This document shows positions 8,866 through 16,788 of a stretch of DNA of 64,000 nt, piece by piece (positions within the stretch are counted from its first letter, which is position 1; the number at the start of each line of letters is the position of its first letter). Location of the stretch: contig CAZULC010000002.1 in assembly GCA_964621165.1 (NCBI GenBank), positions 186,001 to 250,000 on the forward strand, given 5' to 3'. A model generated the notes under the pieces. It had not been told where the DNA came from and did no database searches. It saw only the letters and a program-made list of their open reading frames with translations. The position numbers and the translations under genes are program-made. This DNA is from UMGS1696 sp964621165. GTDB taxonomy: Bacteria > Bacillota > Clostridia > Oscillospirales > CAG-272.

Positions 8866-9588
8866 ATGAAGTGGAGCGGAGAATATATTGTAAACGCAAA
8901 TGACGTGGATTTCAACAACGTCGTGTCGGTTACAAATATGCTCAGATATATGCAGGACGCCGCCAATCACGAGATGGAGGATGACGGCATGTCCTATAAT
9001 GCGCTGTTCAAAGCCGGCTACAGCTTTGTCCTAAGCCGAATCCGAATGAGTTTTTACTCCCCCATCTACTCCCACGACAAAATTGAGGTTCAGTCATGGG
9101 CCTGCGAATCCCGTGGAGTACAGTTCAACCGGTGCTACCGTATTCTGCGTGACGGCGTAATCATGGCGGAGGCTGTGTCCGTGTGGGCTTTGGTGGGCGT
9201 GAATGATAGGCGGCTTCACCGGGTCAACGAAATCGAGTTCCCCTACCGCATGGATGAAATGCTGGAGCTTGACATGCCCACAAGGTTCAAGCTGCCCGAG
9301 GGAGTTGACATGCGTCTTGTAGGGGAGCGTGAGGTTGAGTACGCCGACGTTGATATGAACGGTCACATGAACAATACGAGATATCCCGACGTGCTGTGCA
9401 GCTATGTCTCCGGCGGCATGAGAGGAAAGCGGGTTGTCACCATGGGGATCTCGTTCCTGTCCGAAGCCCCCCTCGGGGAGATTGTCAAGTTCTACTCAGG
9501 CGAGAGCGACGGTGTGAACTACATCAGGACAATCAAGGAAAACGGATCAGTCAACGTGGAAGCCGAAATTATCACGGAAAATATATAA
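8866..9588 (+). CDS. Acyl-ACP thioesterase (FatA/FatB-like, PF01643 type)
   Basis: A 240-residue double hot-dog protein expected to hydrolyse acyl-acyl carrier protein and release free fatty acid. The first hot-dog covers about residues 1-125 (VNANDVDFNNVVSVTNML). The second has the diagnostic DVDMNGHMNNTRYPDVL, holding the Asn/His region of the active site. Its length fits bacterial members. AAAGGTGA precedes the start. It is flanked by hairpins on both sides and looks monocistronic. The acyl chain preference is unknown. Confidence 0.88.
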   Translation: MKWSGEYIVNANDVDFNNVVSVTNMLRYMQDAANHEMEDDGMSYNALFKAGYSFVLSRIRMSFYSPIYSHDKIEVQSWACESRGVQFNRCYRILRDGVIMAEAVSVWALVGVNDRRLHRVNEIEFPYRMDEMLELDMPTRFKLPEGVDMRLVGEREVEYADVDMNGHMNNTRYPDVLCSYVSGGMRGKRVVTMGISFLSEAPLGEIVKFYSGESDGVNYIRTIKENGSVNVEAEIITENI

Positions 9589-9595
9589 AAAAACC

Positions 9596-9636
9596 AAACG
9601 GGGAAGCGCGAATTAAATCCGGCAAAGCCCCGTTTT
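9596..9636 (+). terminator. Terminator-like inverted repeat after the thioesterase
   Basis: AAACGGGG (9596-9603) pairs with CCCCGTTT (9628-9635) around a loop of about 24 bases, followed by a short T tract. Confidence 0.5.
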
Positions 9637-9654
9637 GCTGTTTGAGGAATAACA

Positions 9655-10271
9655 ATGTTCAACAAAAAAACAGAAGTCAGCCTGTCGCTGATTCTCGCCC
9701 TGTGCATGATTTTCTCATCCCTCGGCCTGATTCTCTCGTCCTGTGAAGACATAGACGTCATCGGCCTGCTTGACTACATAGAGGAAGAAACGTGGGAGGA
9801 TGAGTACTCCTATGTGTCTGAAGATGAAGCGCCGGGTCAGGCGGAAAGTCAGGTTCCATCCGACGAACAGACGGAAGATGAAACTGATTCCGTGACGGAG
9901 TCCGAGTCCAGTCTGCCCGACGAAAACGGCTCATGCGACGACCGCGAAACCGTAGCACTGTAATCCACACCTATGGCAAACTCCCGCCAAACTATATCAC
10001 AAAAGCCGAAGCCGAGGATTTAGGCTTGAGCGGAGGATCGCTTGAAAAATACGCGGAGGGGAAGTGCATCGGCGGGTCAAAGTTCGGCAACTACGAGGGA
10101 CTTCTGCCAAAGGCTGAGGGTCGGCAGTACTACGAATGTGATATAGACATCCTCGGCGAAAGCTCCCGGGGCGCGAAACGTATAGTCTACTCAAATGACG
10201 GGCTGATTTACTACACCGAGGACCACTATGAGACCTTTAAGCTTCTCTACGGAGAGGAGGACGACGGATGA
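9655..10271 (+). pseudogene. Secreted barnase-family ribonuclease precursor, frameshifted before the catalytic domain
   Basis: The first frame encodes a signal with a lipobox-like end (SLGLILSSC) and an acidic Ser/Glu/Asp linker, then stops at 9961-9963. The other frame carries a full barnase-like domain (LPPNYITKAEAEDLGLSGG to EDHYETFKLLYG). The presumed catalytic residues are present: Glu in YYECDID, the basic residues of RGAKRIVYS and His in EDHYETF. The frames meet between VAL and IHTYGKLPP, and one missing base there would explain it. An internal ATG at 9933 could express the domain without its signal. The frame shifts inside the Asp/Glu-rich linker region, and the barstar overlaps the 3' end by 4 bases. 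Confidence 0.8.
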
Positions 10272-10531
10272 AGTACGTGACCCTCTACTGTAACGAAGTC
10301 CACACCAAAGCTGACCTGTATGATGTAATCAAGCCCCTGCTGGAACTTCCCGGGTGGTGCGGGAACAACCTCGACGCCCTCCACGACGCCCTGAGCGAAG
10401 CCGGCTGCACCCTTTTCTTGAAAAACTCTGCCGCACTGGGTGAGCTTCCCGACGGGTACGGGAGAAAACTTCTGGAAATGCTGACCAACTCGGCGGACGA
10501 ATACAGAAATTTCAAGCTGATAATCGAATAA
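10268..10531 (+). CDS. Barstar-family ribonuclease inhibitor
   Basis: An 87-residue cytoplasmic inhibitor expected to bind and block barnase-type RNases. The signature helix region LPGWCGNNLDALHDAL matches the barstar surface that fills the barnase active site, including the two Asp residues. The tryptophan common in the second half of this helix is His here. It overlaps the ribonuclease reading frame by 4 bases (ATGA), which suggests translational coupling. The inhibitor is intact although the RNase precursor is frameshifted. Confidence 0.9.
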   Translation: MKYVTLYCNEVHTKADLYDVIKPLLELPGWCGNNLDALHDALSEAGCTLFLKNSAALGELPDGYGRKLLEMLTNSADEYRNFKLIIE

Positions 10532-10547
10532 AAAAAGAGATACTCAA

Positions 10548-11341
10548 ATGCTCAACGCACGGGAATTCAAGCTGAGCCTGCCAGATTATCAGGCGGACTG
10601 CGTGACGTTCGGCAAAGGCGAAAAACCGCTTGTGATGATACAGGGGCTGAGCACCCGTAAAGTCAAAGGCACATCCATCCCGCTGGCGTACATGTACCGC
10701 GTTTTCGCGAAGGATTACACCGTTTGCCTCTTCGACCGGTGGGAAAACGTCCCCGAGGGCATTACAGTACAGGATTTGGCAAAGGATACGGCTTCGGCAA
10801 TGGATTCGCTGAATATCAAAAACGCGGATGTAATCGGCGTGTCGCAGGGTGGAATGATAGCCCAGTACCTCGCAATCCAACGACCGGATTTGGTGAACAA
10901 GCTCGTCCTCGCTGTGACTCTCTCGAGAATCAACAGTACCGTTGAGAGTATGGTAAACAAATGGACTGAGCTGACAAGGCAGGGAGATATGAAGGAGCTT
11001 GTCGCGGACATGGCGGAAAAAATGTACTCGGATGAATACGTGAAGCGTTATAAACCGCTCTTTCCTGTTCTGACAATCATGCAGAAGTCGAAAAATCCCC
11101 GCCGGTTCATTAATCTGGCAAAGGCCTGCCTGACCTGCGATACATACGGACAGTTCGACAGAATCAAATGTCCCGTTTTTTGTAATCGGCGGGCGGCTGG
11201 ATAAGGTAGTCGGCGGCGACGCTTCTGCTGAAATTGCACAAAAGCTCGGGTGCCGCCTATCTCTACGATAATTTGGGACACGCCGCGTATGAAAAGGCCG
11301 GGGACTTCAACAAAAAAATAATCGATTTTCTGAGAGAATAA
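10548..11341 (+). pseudogene. Alpha/beta hydrolase, frameshifted twice near the C-terminus
   Basis: The first 218 codons read as an alpha/beta-hydrolase fold with the nucleophile elbow GVSQGG. The frame is lost at a run of six T (11174-11179). One T fewer restores CPVFVIGGRLDKVVGGD, which has the acid residue. It is lost again at CTCGGGTGCC near 11250, where one G fewer restores GAAYLYDNLGHAAYEKAGD, with the catalytic His, to the stop at 11341. The full Ser-Asp-His triad can be rebuilt, so decay is recent or the two errors are technical. The substrate is unknown. Confidence 0.8.
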
Positions 11342-11346
11342 AAAAC

Positions 11347-11376
11347 AGCCGTGGGACGACAATTCCTGCGGCTTTT
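11347..11376 (+). terminator. Terminator after the hydrolase remnant
   Basis: AGCCG (11347-11351) and GGA pair with TCC and CGGCT (11369-11373), followed by TTTT. Confidence 0.6.
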
Positions 11377-11393
11377 ACTATGTTTGAGAAAAA

Positions 11394-11418
11394 CAAAAAA
11401 TCAGCCGTTGCAAGCTGA
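11394..11418 (-). terminator. Terminator of the tRNA cluster
   Basis: On the minus strand TCAGC pairs with GCTGA (11401-11418), followed by T6GT5. It lies downstream of tRNA-His. Confidence 0.75.
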
Positions 11419-11491
11419 CTTAAAATCAAAAGTGAATCGCGGTATTAAAAAAACGATAAAAAAAGAACCGCACATGCGATACGGTCCGTAG

Positions 11492-11566
11492 GGTGAATGA
11501 TGGGGGTCGAACCCACGACCTCCAGGGCCACAACCTGGCGCTCTAACCAACTGAGCTACATCCACC
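11492..11566 (-). tRNA. tRNA-His (anticodon GTG)
   Basis: It has a full cloverleaf with anticodon loop TTGTGGC, D-arm GCTC/GAGC and T-loop TTCGACC. The acceptor GTGGATG/CATTCAC is preceded by an encoded G-1 opposite C73, the histidine identity pair. CCA is not encoded. Confidence 0.95.
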
Positions 11567-11677
11567 ATGAGCCGCCGCAGATGATCCGCAGCGTATATAT
11601 AACACCGCCCATGAGGAGTGGTGGAGGAACCAAAGCGCCATTTAATCGAACGCTTCGGTTTCGGCAAATCAAGCCGA

Positions 11678-11751
<74 letters not shown>

Positions 11752-11780
11752 ATAAAAAATATCTCCGAAATAACGGAGAA

Positions 11781-11851
11781 AGCGGGTGATGGGAATCGAA
11801 CCCACACAACCAGCTTGGAAGGCTGGAATTCTGCCATTGAACTACACCCGC
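11781..11851 (-). tRNA. tRNA-Gly (anticodon TCC)
   Basis: It has acceptor GCGGGTG/CACCCGC, anticodon stem CAGC/GCTG with loop CTTCCAA, and T-loop TTCGATT. It is the first gene of the three-tRNA transcript. Confidence 0.95.
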
Positions 11852-11877
11852 AAGTGGCTTTGCTTGAATGCCCTATT

Positions 11878-11906
11878 ATAATACCACACCGACTTCCTTT
11901 TGTCAA
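11878..11906 (-). promoter_or_regulatory. Promoter of the tRNA cluster
   Basis: On the minus strand TTGACA (11901-11906), 17 bases, then TATTAT (11878-11883) stand just upstream of tRNA-Gly. Confidence 0.75.
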
Positions 11907-11989
11907 TAGCTTTTTGAGAATTTTTTTTGAAAAATTTCAATTTTTTTTCCCGAAGCCGCCGGATTAATATTATATTTACAAAAAATCCA

Positions 11990-12018
11990 TTGCAATAATT
12001 AAACCTTTAAGATAATAT
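11990..12018 (+). promoter_or_regulatory. Promoter of the DUF5685 gene
   Basis: TTGCAA (11990-11995), 17 bases, TAATAT (12013-12018), about 45 bases before the start codon in an AT-rich gap. Confidence 0.55.
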
Positions 12019-12064
12019 ATTACTGTAAGAATCACTTGAAGAAAATTGACTGGCGGGAAAGGGT

Positions 12065-12955
12065 ATGTTCGGATATGTAAAGCCGCTCAAGGCGGAACTT
12101 AAAGTAAGCGAATATGAAAAATACCGCGGGATTTACTGCGGACTGTGCCGGGCAATCGGGAAAACCACGGGCCAGCTATCCCGCATGACCTTATCCTACG
12201 ATCTTGTGTTCCTCGCGGCTGTGAGAATGATAATCGAGGGCGTGACTCCAACCTTTACCCCCCTGAGATGCGCCGTTCATCCCACTACCAGACGTGCTGT
12301 GGCTGACGCAAATCCGGCTCTGACCTATTCGGCGGCGGTTTCGGCAATACTTGCGCTGGAAAAGAACTCCGACGACCGTCACGACGAGCGCGGTGCAGAG
12401 AAGCTGAAGTCCGACGTCCTGCGTCCGTTTTTAAGCCATACCACCAAAAGAGCCAAACCATGTCTTCCGCCGGAATGCACGGAGTGCGCAAAAGCATATC
12501 TCGAGGACCTGTCCGATCTTGAAAAAGAAAAATGCGCCTCCGCAGACGTAACCGCGTCATCATTCGGGGAGCTGTTGAAGTATCTTTTTTCAATGAACCT
12601 CGAGGGGGAGAAAAAGGCTCTTGCCGGGCGGATTGGGTATGGCGTGGGGCGGTTTGTGTACATCTGCGACGCGGCTGACGACCTTGAGGAAGACATAAAG
12701 AAGGGGCTGTACAATCCCATTGCCGAGGGCTGGGGTACTCTGGCGGTTGACTGCGAAAGCGGCATGATGTCCGATATAGTGAAAGAAAGCGTGAGATGCG
12801 CGGCTTTGATTGATCTTGAGGAGCTTGGGCGTGCGGCTGAGGAGCTTGACAGCGGGCATATGCTGACCCCCATTATAAAAAACATAATCTACTTTGGGCT
12901 TCCCGCCTCACTTGACGAGGTGCTTGAGAAAAAGAAGCCCGCGAAAATACAGTAA
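12065..12955 (+). CDS. DUF5685 family protein
   Basis: A 296-residue, mostly helical protein of unknown function, conserved in Clostridia. The N-terminus MFGYVKPLKAELKVSEYEKY and IYCGLCRAIGK are characteristic. A later DAADDLEEDIKKGLYNP looks like an acidic metal-binding segment of isoprenoid-synthase type, but no activity should be assumed. GGGAAAGGG precedes the start. It lies 24 bases before a J-domain gene, so the two are probably co-expressed and may act together. Confidence 0.8.
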   Translation: MFGYVKPLKAELKVSEYEKYRGIYCGLCRAIGKTTGQLSRMTLSYDLVFLAAVRMIIEGVTPTFTPLRCAVHPTTRRAVADANPALTYSAAVSAILALEKNSDDRHDERGAEKLKSDVLRPFLSHTTKRAKPCLPPECTECAKAYLEDLSDLEKEKCASADVTASSFGELLKYLFSMNLEGEKKALAGRIGYGVGRFVYICDAADDLEEDIKKGLYNPIAEGWGTLAVDCESGMMSDIVKESVRCAALIDLEELGRAAEELDSGHMLTPIIKNIIYFGLPASLDEVLEKKKPAKIQ

Positions 12956-12979
12956 AAGCAAAAGAAAAACGCGAAAGGC

Positions 12980-13642
12980 ATGGTTTCACTGATGAGAGAC
13001 CCATACGAAGTCTTAGGAGTCCCGAGAACTGCTACAGAGGACGAGATAAAAAAGGCATACCGCACCCTTGCAAGAAAGTACCACCCTGACAACTACGCGG
13101 GAAGTGCGGCCGCCGCGGGATACGAAGAAAAAATGAAGGAAATAAACGAGGCCTACGACTACATCCAGAAGGAGCGGGCGGGAAAATCAACCGGCAACAA
13201 CGCTTTCGGCAGGGGATACGGTTACGGCTCCACCGGCGGGCAGTCCTACAACACCTACAGCTCGTCGGAAACGGTATCCTTCTACGAGGTGCGGCGGCTG
13301 ATAAACGAGGGCAAGTACTCCGAAGCCGAGCTTATTATCGACTCAACTCCGGCTGGAGACAGGGGGGCCGAGTGGAACTATCTGAAGGGATGTCTGCTCA
13401 CCCAGCGCGGATCCTACTACGACGCCATGCGGTACATTGAAATCGCCTGCTATCTCGATCCCCAGAATCCCGAATACCGTGACGCGAAGAACCGCATGAG
13501 AGTCCGTTCCGGAAATTTCGGCTCACCATACCGTCAAACCGGCTCGACAACCGACTGCGACGTATGCAGCACCTGTTCAACCCTGTTATGCGCCGATTCC
13601 TGCTGTGAATGCATGGGTGGAGACCTAATCAGATGCTGCTAG
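12980..13642 (+). CDS. J-domain protein with Cys-rich tail
   Basis: The N-terminal J domain (about residues 5-65) begins DPYEVLGVPRTATEDEIKKAY and contains the essential HPD (KYHPDNYAG), so it should stimulate an Hsp70 ATPase. A Gly/Tyr/Ser linker follows, then a tetratricopeptide-like helical part (EVRRLINEGKYSEAELI) and a tail of clustered cysteines (CDVCSTCSTLLCADSCCECM) of the type seen in clostridial J proteins next to DUF5685. The start may be ATG 12992, since AAAGG is only 2 bases from ATG 12980. It is not a canonical DnaJ: the Gly/Phe region and zinc fingers in DnaJ order are absent. Confidence 0.88.
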   Translation: MVSLMRDPYEVLGVPRTATEDEIKKAYRTLARKYHPDNYAGSAAAAGYEEKMKEINEAYDYIQKERAGKSTGNNAFGRGYGYGSTGGQSYNTYSSSETVSFYEVRRLINEGKYSEAELIIDSTPAGDRGAEWNYLKGCLLTQRGSYYDAMRYIEIACYLDPQNPEYRDAKNRMRVRSGNFGSPYRQTGSTTDCDVCSTCSTLLCADSCCECMGGDLIRCC

Positions 13643-13740
13643 GTCGGGCTGAGAAACCTCGGCGGGTGAATTCGGCGGTCGTTCAGTTGAAAATGTTACA
13701 CAACCCACGACCATATTATCAGTTTTAATTTGGATTATAA
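13643..13740 (+). repeat. Dispersed intergenic repeat, copy A
   Basis: It contains TTCAGTTGAAAATGTTACA, then CAACCCACGACCATATTAT and ATTTGGATTAT. These blocks recur in order at 40602-40855 and partly at 48350-48549. Confidence 0.55.
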
Positions 13741-13758
13741 GGTAAGGTGAACTATTTA

Positions 13759-14280
13759 ATGTTTAAAAACAAATCCATGACAAAAAAGTTGACTCTCTGC
13801 GGGATTTTCGCGGCTCTTGCGGTGGTTTTTCTCTACATCGGCGGCTTCACTGTGGCTGACCTGTCCGTCCTCGCCCTTTGTTCCCTGATGACAATGGTAA
13901 TCCTTGTTGAAACCGGCGAGAAAACCGCGTGGGTGTATGCCGCCGTGACTTCCACCCTTGCCTTGATTCTGCTTCCGTCAAAGCTGTACGCGATCGAGTA
14001 CATTTTTCTCTCGGCTGCCTATCCCATTCTGAAAATGCACTTCGAGCGGCTCCGACCACTGTTTGCATACCCGGTGAAGATATCCTGCCTCGACTGCATG
14101 CTCCTTGTGCTTTTGGTACTGGCGGATAAGGTTTTCATGGCCGGGGACGAGTTTTTCTCTCTGTCAGTAGTGACAATTGTCATTGGAACCTTGTTTTTCA
14201 TCCTCTACGACTATGCCCTAACGGTTTGCATCACATTTTACCTCGTCAAACTGCGCAAAAAGCTGGGCTTGAATAAATAA
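13759..14280 (+). CDS. Polytopic membrane protein, ECF-transporter S-component-like
   Basis: About 173 residues with five to six hydrophobic segments, starting KKLTLCGIFAALAVVFLYIGG, which resembles the first helix of ECF substrate-binding subunits. The substrate is unknown. A GTG at 13747 is in frame, but AAGGTGA lies 8 bases before ATG 13759, which I prefer. It stands alone between a repeat and a terminator, so any ECF energising module would have to be supplied from elsewhere, as for BioY at 39871. Confidence 0.6.
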   Translation: MFKNKSMTKKLTLCGIFAALAVVFLYIGGFTVADLSVLALCSLMTMVILVETGEKTAWVYAAVTSTLALILLPSKLYAIEYIFLSAAYPILKMHFERLRPLFAYPVKISCLDCMLLVLLVLADKVFMAGDEFFSLSVVTIVIGTLFFILYDYALTVCITFYLVKLRKKLGLNK

Positions 14281-14305
14281 TTATCGTATAGTTTTAATAA
14301 AATTT

Positions 14306-14337
14306 GCTCCATTTCGTTGACAGCGGAGCTTTTTTTA
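14306..14337 (+). terminator. Terminator after the membrane-protein gene
   Basis: GCTCC (14306-14310) pairs with GGAGC (14325-14329), followed by T7. The -35 box of the next promoter lies inside the loop. Confidence 0.75.
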
Positions 14338-14346
14338 TAGTATAAT
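14317..14346 (+). promoter_or_regulatory. Promoter of the yicC-gmk-priA block, embedded in a terminator
   Basis: TTGACA (14317-14322), 18 bases, TATAAT (14341-14346). The spacer consists of the 3' arm and T-run of the preceding terminator. Confidence 0.75.
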
Positions 14347-14438
14347 ATAAAGAAGAAGTTTTCGGAGAGCCGAAGTGTCGGAATCTGACGGCAAAAAGCT
14401 CCCCGATTCAGATAAAAACTACGGAGAAAAAAACTGAC

Positions 14439-15332
14439 ATGCAGAAAAGTATGACCGCTTTCGGCCGCGCAAGACGACAGTCAAAGGACAGCGGACTCGA
14501 TATTACGGCGGAGATAAAGAGCGTCAATTCCAGATACCTTGACTGCACTGTAAAAATTTCAAGAGCATATTCATTCCTCGAGGAAAAAATCAAATCATAC
14601 ATTACGGAAGCCGGAGTCACCCGTGGAAAGGTTGAAGTCTACATCGGCGTGGACGTCATCGAAAACCGTGGAAGCGTCGTCACACTGGACAGAGCCGCGG
14701 CAAAAGCATACATCGAAGCCCTGATGGCATTGCGTGACGAGTTCGGACTTGAGGATGACATAACGGTAATGAGAGTGGCTGAAAACCGCGACCTCTTCAC
14801 TGTAATCAAGCCGGACGACGACGCTGAGCGCGACTGGGCTGAAATCAAACCGATTCTCGCCGAGGCTGTGGACAGCTTCAACCTGATGAGGAGCCGGGAA
14901 GGAGAGAGGCTGTGTGAGGACGTTTTAAAAAAAGCTCGGACTATAAAGTCCTGTGCGGCTCAGGTTAAGGAAAAATCCGAAAGCGACATCAGGACCTACC
15001 CGGCAAAGCTGGAAAGCCGAATCCGCCAGTTCCTCAAGGACTTCGATGCGGAGTCATCCGAGCAGCGCATTTTGACGGAAGCCGCCATATTCGCGGACAA
15101 AGCCGCAATCGACGAAGAGCTTGTCCGGCTGTCATCCCATTTCTCGGCGCTGGACGAAATAATAAACTCAAGCGAAGCCGCGGGACGGAAGCTGGACTTT
15201 CTCGTGCAGGAGATGAACCGTGAAATCAACACCATCGGCTCCAAGGCGGCTAACGCGGAAATCGCGCATCTTGTGGTTGACATGAAGACGGAGCTTGAAA
15301 AAATACGCGAGCAGATCCAAAACATTGAATAA
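14439..15332 (+). CDS. YicC/YloC family endoribonuclease
   Basis: A 297-residue member of the YicC family, for which RNA endonuclease activity has been described. The N-terminal signature MTAFGRARR and EIKSVNSRYLD and the C-terminal DUF1732 end (KLDFLVQEMNREINTIGSKA) are complete. It leads the remA-gmk-rpoZ-priA series, the usual Firmicute arrangement, behind the promoter at 14317. Confidence 0.93.
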   Translation: MQKSMTAFGRARRQSKDSGLDITAEIKSVNSRYLDCTVKISRAYSFLEEKIKSYITEAGVTRGKVEVYIGVDVIENRGSVVTLDRAAAKAYIEALMALRDEFGLEDDITVMRVAENRDLFTVIKPDDDAERDWAEIKPILAEAVDSFNLMRSREGERLCEDVLKKARTIKSCAAQVKEKSESDIRTYPAKLESRIRQFLKDFDAESSEQRILTEAAIFADKAAIDEELVRLSSHFSALDEIINSSEAAGRKLDFLVQEMNREINTIGSKAANAEIAHLVVDMKTELEKIREQIQNIE

Positions 15333-15385
15333 AAAGCAGAATAGAAATAATAAAAAGCGCTGATAAACGAAAGGAAAGCAATTAA

Positions 15386-15652
15386 ATGAAATTTATTAAC
15401 GTCGGGTTCAACAACGTGATCAACGCCGATAGGGTAATAGCCGTGACGGGAGCCGAATCATCCCCTGCGAAAAGGCTCATCGTCGAGGCAAAAAACAGCG
15501 GCAGAGCCATAGACTGCACCTGCGGAAGAAAGACAAGAAGCATAATTATCATGGATTCCGACCATATTATCATATCGGCATTGCAGAACGAAACCATATC
15601 CGCCAGACTCAACGGGGACAGCGACTCATCGGAGGACGACATTGATGAATAA
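15386..15652 (+). CDS. remA: RemA-family regulator (DUF370)
   Basis: An 88-residue DNA-binding protein of the RemA family, known in Bacillus as an activator of matrix and osmoprotection genes. The family blocks INVGFNNVINADRVIAV, KRLIVEAKNSGRAIDCT and SDHIIISALQ are clear. The acidic C-terminal tail is extra. It overlaps gmk by 8 bases. Confidence 0.93.
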   Translation: MKFINVGFNNVINADRVIAVTGAESSPAKRLIVEAKNSGRAIDCTCGRKTRSIIIMDSDHIIISALQNETISARLNGDSDSSEDDIDE

Positions 15653-16256
15653 AGGAATAGTTGTGGTTATCTCAGGCCCATCCGGAAGCGGCAAGGGAAC
15701 GGTGGTTGAAATTCTGCGCAGAATCTATCCGGAAGCAGGAGTATCAGTCTCAGCCACAACACGCGCACCGAGAGAAGGGGAAGTCGACGGCGTGCATTAC
15801 TACTACAAAACCCGCGGGGAGTTTGAGAAGCTTATTGTCGACGGGGAAGTGCTCGAGCATACCGAATACAACGGGAACTACTACGGCACTCTGAAAAAGG
15901 AAGCCGAACGCATAATCGACGGCGGTCAGGACCTGATTCTCGAGATTGAGGTGGACGGCGCGGGTCAGATAAAAAAGCTGCTTGGGGACAAATGCACCGC
16001 CATAATGCTCATAGCACCCGACGCGGCCGAACAGGAAAGACGTCTGCGCGGACGTGGAAGCGAAAGTGAGGACGTGATTCAGGGAAGACTTGCCCGTGCG
16101 AGGGAGGAGATAAAGCTTGCTCCCGCCTACGACTACATTGTGGTAAACGAAACCGGACGTGAAGCGGAATGTGCCGGAGAGATTATGTCAATAATAAAGT
16201 CGGTGCATTCAAAGTACATATACAAAAAAGACTTCATTGACCGCTACTTCGATTAA
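15645..16256 (+). CDS. gmk: Guanylate kinase
   Basis: Phosphorylates GMP to GDP with ATP. The P-loop GPSGSGKGT (about residues 9-17), the GMP-binding SATTRAPREGEVDGVHY and the lid region are all present in about 203 residues. ATG 15645 is preferred over TTG 15642 because GGAGG ends 9 bases upstream. The start lies inside the 3' end of remA, implying coupled translation. Confidence 0.96.
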   Translation: MNKGIVVVISGPSGSGKGTVVEILRRIYPEAGVSVSATTRAPREGEVDGVHYYYKTRGEFEKLIVDGEVLEHTEYNGNYYGTLKKEAERIIDGGQDLILEIEVDGAGQIKKLLGDKCTAIMLIAPDAAEQERRLRGRGSESEDVIQGRLARAREEIKLAPAYDYIVVNETGREAECAGEIMSIIKSVHSKYIYKKDFIDRYFD

Positions 16257-16304
16257 AAAACAATTACAATACATACATTACAATAATACAAGGAGAGAAA
16301 TATT

Positions 16305-16718
16305 ATGATTTATCCTTCAATTAGCGAGCTTACAAAGAATAAAAAGATCAACCGCTACGCCCTCGTTGTGGCTACGGCAAAATGCGCGAGAATAATCACT
16401 GACGAATACGTTAAGCAGAGAGAATACGCGGAAAAAGTCGCTCTCAGCAAGGACAACGAAAAGAAAAGCGCCATCGCCAGCATGATAAAGCGCGAGTACC
16501 GCGACGAAAAAGCTGTGAAGAACGCCATCACCGGACTCTACAGCGGCGAATTCGAGATTCTCGAACCTGACGGAAGCATAGAGTTTATAAACGGCCCGAA
16601 GCCGGAAGAGAAGACCGCGGAACAGACCGTCAACGAGAAAGCTGAAGCGGAAGAGGAAAAGGATTCTATGACCCGCAGCAATAATGACGGGTTCAACAAC
16701 GAAGAGTCCCAGCTTTAA
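16305..16718 (+). CDS. rpoZ: RNA polymerase omega subunit
   Basis: A small subunit that helps assemble beta-prime. The core YPSISELTKNKKINRYALVV followed by ATAKCARIITDEY matches clostridial omega. The 137-residue length exceeds the usual 70-90 because of a charged, low-complexity C-terminal tail rich in Glu and Lys. AAGGAGAG lies upstream. The gmk-rpoZ-priA order supports the call. Confidence 0.92.
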   Translation: MIYPSISELTKNKKINRYALVVATAKCARIITDEYVKQREYAEKVALSKDNEKKSAIASMIKREYRDEKAVKNAITGLYSGEFEILEPDGSIEFINGPKPEEKTAEQTVNEKAEAEEEKDSMTRSNNDGFNNEESQL

Positions 16719-16788
16719 GCTTTAAACTTACGGATTTTTAAGATTTATCAAATATATCAAACGAAGCCAATGTCAGACGGAGGAAGTT

